A stretch of DNA of 6,260 nt from Deltaproteobacteria bacterium (lineage in GTDB: Bacteria; Desulfobacterota; DSM-4660; Desulfatiglandales; HGW-15). This document shows, piece after piece, positions 3,315 to 6,260 of the stretch (positions within the stretch are counted from its first letter, which is position 1; every line of letters begins with the position of its first letter). The position numbers and the translations under genes were made by a program. The stretch covers positions 1 through 6,260 of the forward strand of contig JAFGPH010000217.1 of the NCBI GenBank assembly GCA_016926135.1, in the 5' to 3' direction. The notes beneath the pieces are model-generated. The model saw only the letters and a list, made by a program, of their open reading frames with translations, was not told where the DNA came from and made no database searches.

Positions 3315-6260
3315 ATGAACGGAACGGAAATGGAAGATATTGAAAAGGGAACTCATGGCAACAGCAAGGTCCTTGTGATCGGCGCCGGCGTCGGTGGAAT
3401 CAAGGCCGCACTGGACCTGGCCGAGGCAGGCAGGGATGTGGTGCTCATTGATCAGGCCCCCGCCATTGGCGGCCTGATGACCCAGCTGGACCGGACCTTT
3501 CCTACGAACAATTGCGATCTATGCACCCTCTCCCCTCACCTGGCCGAAAGCGGCAGGCAGCTCCATATCGAACTTCTGCCTTTGACCCGTCTGGAGCGAC
3601 TGGAAGGGGAGACGGGCAATTTCAAGGCCACCCTGAGTACAAAACCCCGGTTCATCGATCTTGGCCGATGCACGGCGTGCGGCGACTGTTTCAACGCCTT
3701 CCCTGAATGCGTGCAATTCACGCCGGGCCTGGATCACAGGGCACCCACCTGCATGCGTTACCCGCGGGCGACGCCCTATGCCTATTCCATCGACATGGAC
3801 CGTTGCCCTGACACGGATCGGCTCGTCGAGGTGTGCCGCGCAGGCGCGATCCTCCCGGAGGACTCGGAAAAAACCCGGCAACTTCACGTCTGTTCCATCG
3901 TGCTTGCGGCCGGTGCAGCCTTGTTTGATCCCCGTGCCCTGGATGCATACGGCTATGGCGTATACAAGAACGTTCTGACGGGTCTTGAATACGAAAGGAT
4001 TCTTTCCGCCTCGGGCCCCACCCTCGGGCAACTGGTCAGGCCTTCCGACGGGAAACAGCCCAAAAAGATCGCCTGGATCCAATGTGTGGGATCACGAAAT
4101 GTGAAGGAGCCCTGTCTCCCTTATTGTTCGAGCGCCTGTTGTATGTACGCCCTGAAAGAGGCGATGGTGACCAAGGAGAGGTTCCAGGACGACATCGAAG
4201 CAGTCATCTTCTACATGGACATGCGGACCTCGGGCAAGGACTACGAACTCTATCTGAACCGCGCGAAGCAGGAGTTCGGGATTCGCTTCGAACGAACCCG
4301 ACCCCATACGGTCGAACCGGAGCCCGGCACAGACAACCTCCGGGTCACCTTCATCCCCGAAGGCGAGGCGATGCCCAGAGAGGAACTCTTCGACGTGGTG
4401 GTCCTATCCACGGGCTTCGTGATTACCCCGGAGTTGCAGGACCTGGCGCAGAGGCTGGGCATCGAACTCAATGCGCACCATTTTGTGAAAACGGGGAGCT
4501 TCAACCCTGTCACGAGTTCCAAGCCAGGAATCTACGTGTGTGGTCTCATCGAGAGCCCCAAGGACATCCCCGAAACCATGGTACAGGCAAGCGCAGCAGC
4601 CTGCATGGCCTCCCGGCGTGTCGACGTTTCCCATGAACCGGGGGAAGAGGAGGATGCCTTCCCGCCTGAACGAGATGTCAGCCTGGAGGAACCCAGGGTC
4701 GGGGTCTTTGTCTGTGACTGCGGGTACAACATCGGCGGCCTCATCGACGTGGAGCAGGTCGTTCACTACGCCCGTCAACTGCCCCAGGTGGTCGTTTCCA
4801 AAATGATCGGGCACGGATGTTCCCTTGAGTCTCTGGAGGAGATCCAGCATCTCATCGTGGAGAAGAACCTCAACCGGGTGGTCATCGGAGGGTGCTCGCC
4901 GAGAACCCATGAGACCCTCTTCCAGGACACGATCCGGAGGGCAGGCCTCAACAAGTACCTTCTTGAGATGGCCAATATCCGCGACCAGGACACGTGGGTT
5001 CACCTGGATCGGCCTCCTGAGGCCATGGACAAGGCCAAAGACCTGTTGCGCATGGCCGTATGCAGCGCGGCCCTGGCCCGCCCTCTTACGGAACATGTCC
5101 TGCCCATGGACCAGAGCATCCTCGTGGTGGGCGGAGGCGTCGCGGGCATGAACGCGGCGCTCACCCTGGCCGACCAGGGGTTCAGGGTCTATCTGGCGGA
5201 GAGGTCCCCGCGTCTCGGAGGGGTGGCCATAGACCTCCGCAGGACCCTGGAAGGGGATGATGTGCGGGAGTACATGGCAGGTCTTATCGATCGAACCATG
5301 CACCATGAGAATATCCAGGTCCTTACCCGGGCGGTGATCGTCGATCACACGGGTATGCCGGGCCTTTTCAAAACCGGGCTCCAGGTAGGCCCTCAGATGT
5401 TCTACCGGCAGATCACCCACGGTGTCACCATCCTGGCAACCGGTGCCCTTCCGAACCGCCCCCGGGAATACCTCCTGGATGAGAATGAGTCGGTGGTGAC
5501 CCAGCTGGATCTGGACGGGATTCTGGAAGACGAACCCCGAAAGACCGAAGCCTGGGAAAGGGTGGTGATGGTCCAGTGCGTGGGTTCCCGATGTCCGGAG
5601 AATCCCAACTGCTCACGCATCTGCTGCCAGTCGGCCATCAAGAATGCCCTGCGGCTCCTGGATCTGAACCCTCGCATGCAGATCTCCATCCTTTACCGCG
5701 ACATGCGCACGTACGGCTTCCAGGAAGACTATTACCGTAAGGCGAGGGAACGAGGGGTCCTCTTCTTTCGGTATAAGGAAGGGGAGAGACCCTCTGTACG
5801 CGCTGACGGGCCTGCTTTTTTTGTTTCCTTCAGGGACCCCGTGCTGGGGCGAGAGGTGAATGTCTCCGCCGATTGTCTGGTCCTGAGTACGGGTCTCATT
5901 GCGGACGAGGAAGGGACGGAGGATCTGGCCTCGATCTTCCATCTGCCCCGGACACGGGACGGGTATTTTCTGGAAGACCACGTCAAGCTTCGTCCTGTGG
6001 ACATGCCGGTCCCCGGCTTCTTCGTTGCCGGCACGGCCCACGCCCCCAAGACGATCCGCGAGAGCATTGCCCAGGCCCAGGCGGCTGCCGGTCGCGCCCA
6101 GACTATGCTCGCCAGGAATGTCATCAACCTGGGCGCCTCGATCGCACGCGTGGATTCCAAGAAATGCGCCGCCTGCCTCATCTGCGTCCGCGCCTGCCCC
6201 TTTGACGTGCCCTTCATCAACGCGGAGGGCTATTCTGAAATCGACCCGTCGAAATGCCAC
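3315..6260 (+). CDS. hdrA: Tandem HdrA-like FAD/iron-sulfur oxidoreductase subunit (fusion, 3' end outside window)
   Basis: An uninterrupted frame of 982 codons runs off the right edge; frame checks near the start, middle and end agree. HdrA subunits use FAD and a chain of [4Fe-4S] clusters to move, and in some complexes bifurcate, electrons in the cytoplasm. Module 1 (about 18-433) has a dinucleotide-binding GAGVGG (23-28), CDLC (67-70), an inserted ferredoxin-like stretch (119-177) with few cysteines, CVGSR plus the C-x3-CC signature (C257, C271, C275, C276), and STGF near the end of the flavin domain. An acidic linker (about 434-461) follows. Module 2 starts with the HdrA N-terminal cluster domain (C467, C469, C502, C527), then a second GGGVAG (606-611), C755, C766, C770, C771, and a C-terminal ferredoxin with C951, C954, C957, C961 and C981 before the edge. 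Module 2 has no inserted ferredoxin. Usual HdrA is roughly 650 residues, so this is a fused, duplicated form. A QmoA/QmoB-like fusion is the alternative description. Co-transcription with the MetF-like gene suggests it is its electron partner. Confidence 0.9.
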   Translation, partial: MNGTEMEDIEKGTHGNSKVLVIGAGVGGIKAALDLAEAGRDVVLIDQAPAIGGLMTQLDRTFPTNNCDLCTLSPHLAESGRQLHIELLPLTRLERLEGETGNFKATLSTKPRFIDLGRCTACGDCFNAFPECVQFTPGLDHRAPTCMRYPRATPYAYSIDMDRCPDTDRLVEVCRAGAILPEDSEKTRQLHVCSIVLAAGAALFDPRALDAYGYGVYKNVLTGLEYERILSASGPTLGQLVRPSDGKQPKKIAWIQCVGSRNVKEPCLPYCSSACCMYALKEAMVTKERFQDDIEAVIFYMDMRTSGKDYELYLNRAKQEFGIRFERTRPHTVEPEPGTDNLRVTFIPEGEAMPREELFDVVVLSTGFVITPELQDLAQRLGIELNAHHFVKTGSFNPVTSSKPGIYVCGLIESPKDIPETMVQASAAACMASRRVDVSHEPGEEEDAFPPERDVSLEEPRVGVFVCDCGYNIGGLIDVEQVVHYARQLPQVVVSKMIGHGCSLESLEEIQHLIVEKNLNRVVIGGCSPRTHETLFQDTIRRAGLNKYLLEMANIRDQDTWVHLDRPPEAMDKAKDLLRMAVCSAALARPLTEHVLPMDQSILVVGGGVAGMNAALTLADQGFRVYLAERSPRLGGVAIDLRRTLEGDDVREYMAGLIDRTMHHENIQVLTRAVIVDHTGMPGLFKTGLQVGPQMFYRQITHGVTILATGALPNRPREYLLDENESVVTQLDLDGILEDEPRKTEAWERVVMVQCVGSRCPENPNCSRICCQSAIKNALRLLDLNPRMQISILYRDMRTYGFQEDYYRKARERGVLFFRYKEGERPSVRADGPAFFVSFRDPVLGREVNVSADCLVLSTGLIADEEGTEDLASIFHLPRTRDGYFLEDHVKLRPVDMPVPGFFVAGTAHAPKTIRESIAQAQAAAGRAQTMLARNVINLGASIARVDSKKCAACLICVRACPFDVPFINAEGYSEIDPSKCH

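Noticed and set aside
2370..3356. Long minus-strand open frame opposite the metF-like gene
   Set aside because: It mirrors a well-recognised plus-strand gene, has no family motif, and is explained by G+C-rich codon use.
4404..5420. Long minus-strand open frame opposite hdrA (also 3519-4082 and 5613-6260)
   Set aside because: These are antisense shadows of an HdrA gene whose motifs run continuously on the plus strand.

Overview
The window is a G+C-rich bacterial chromosome segment. It holds three recognisable genes: one on the minus strand, and two on the plus strand that form the start of an operon. The gene content is a MetF-family protein beside an HdrA-type flavin/iron-sulfur protein, under a sigma-54 promoter and next to a PAS-containing enhancer-binding regulator. 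This suggests an anaerobe of the Desulfobacterota type (sulfate reducer, syntroph or relative) with Wood-Ljungdahl-type C1 metabolism. That taxonomic guess is inference from gene families and style; no marker gene is present.

Layout. Bases 1-476 carry no convincing gene but are rich in repeats. A pair of REP-like palindromes lies at 6-69. Two direct copies of a ~96-bp long-armed palindrome with C6-7/G7 tracts lie at 140-235 and 383-479, and the second supplies the stop codon of the neighbouring gene. Bases 477-1823 (minus) encode a PAS / AAA+ / Fis-HTH regulator with intact Walker motifs but GAHSTA in place of the GAFTGA sigma-54 contact loop. Bases 1824-2345 are a divergent regulatory region with a strong sigma-54 promoter match at 2035-2050, candidate upstream palindromes, and a leader of about 285 nt. 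Bases 2346-3218 encode a MetF-like protein in which three residues expected at the folate/flavin site appear substituted. After a 96-bp gap with alternative hairpins, 3315 to the right edge (open, 982 codons visible) encodes a tandem HdrA fusion: an HdrA-like flavin module with a cysteine-depleted inserted ferredoxin, an acidic linker, then an HdrA N-terminal Fe-S domain, a second flavin module without the insert, and the start of a C-terminal ferredoxin.

How they may work together (inference). The PAS protein senses a redox or small-molecule signal and activates the divergent operon. The operon then makes a MetF-like flavoprotein whose electrons are exchanged with the HdrA fusion, comparable to the MetFV-HdrABC-MvhD arrangement of acetogens. 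MetV, HdrB, HdrC and MvhD are not in the window and may lie beyond the right edge. The most unusual points are the substituted MetF active site, the duplicated and partly degenerate HdrA, and the mismatch between a good sigma-54 promoter and a regulator with a non-canonical sigma-54 contact loop.
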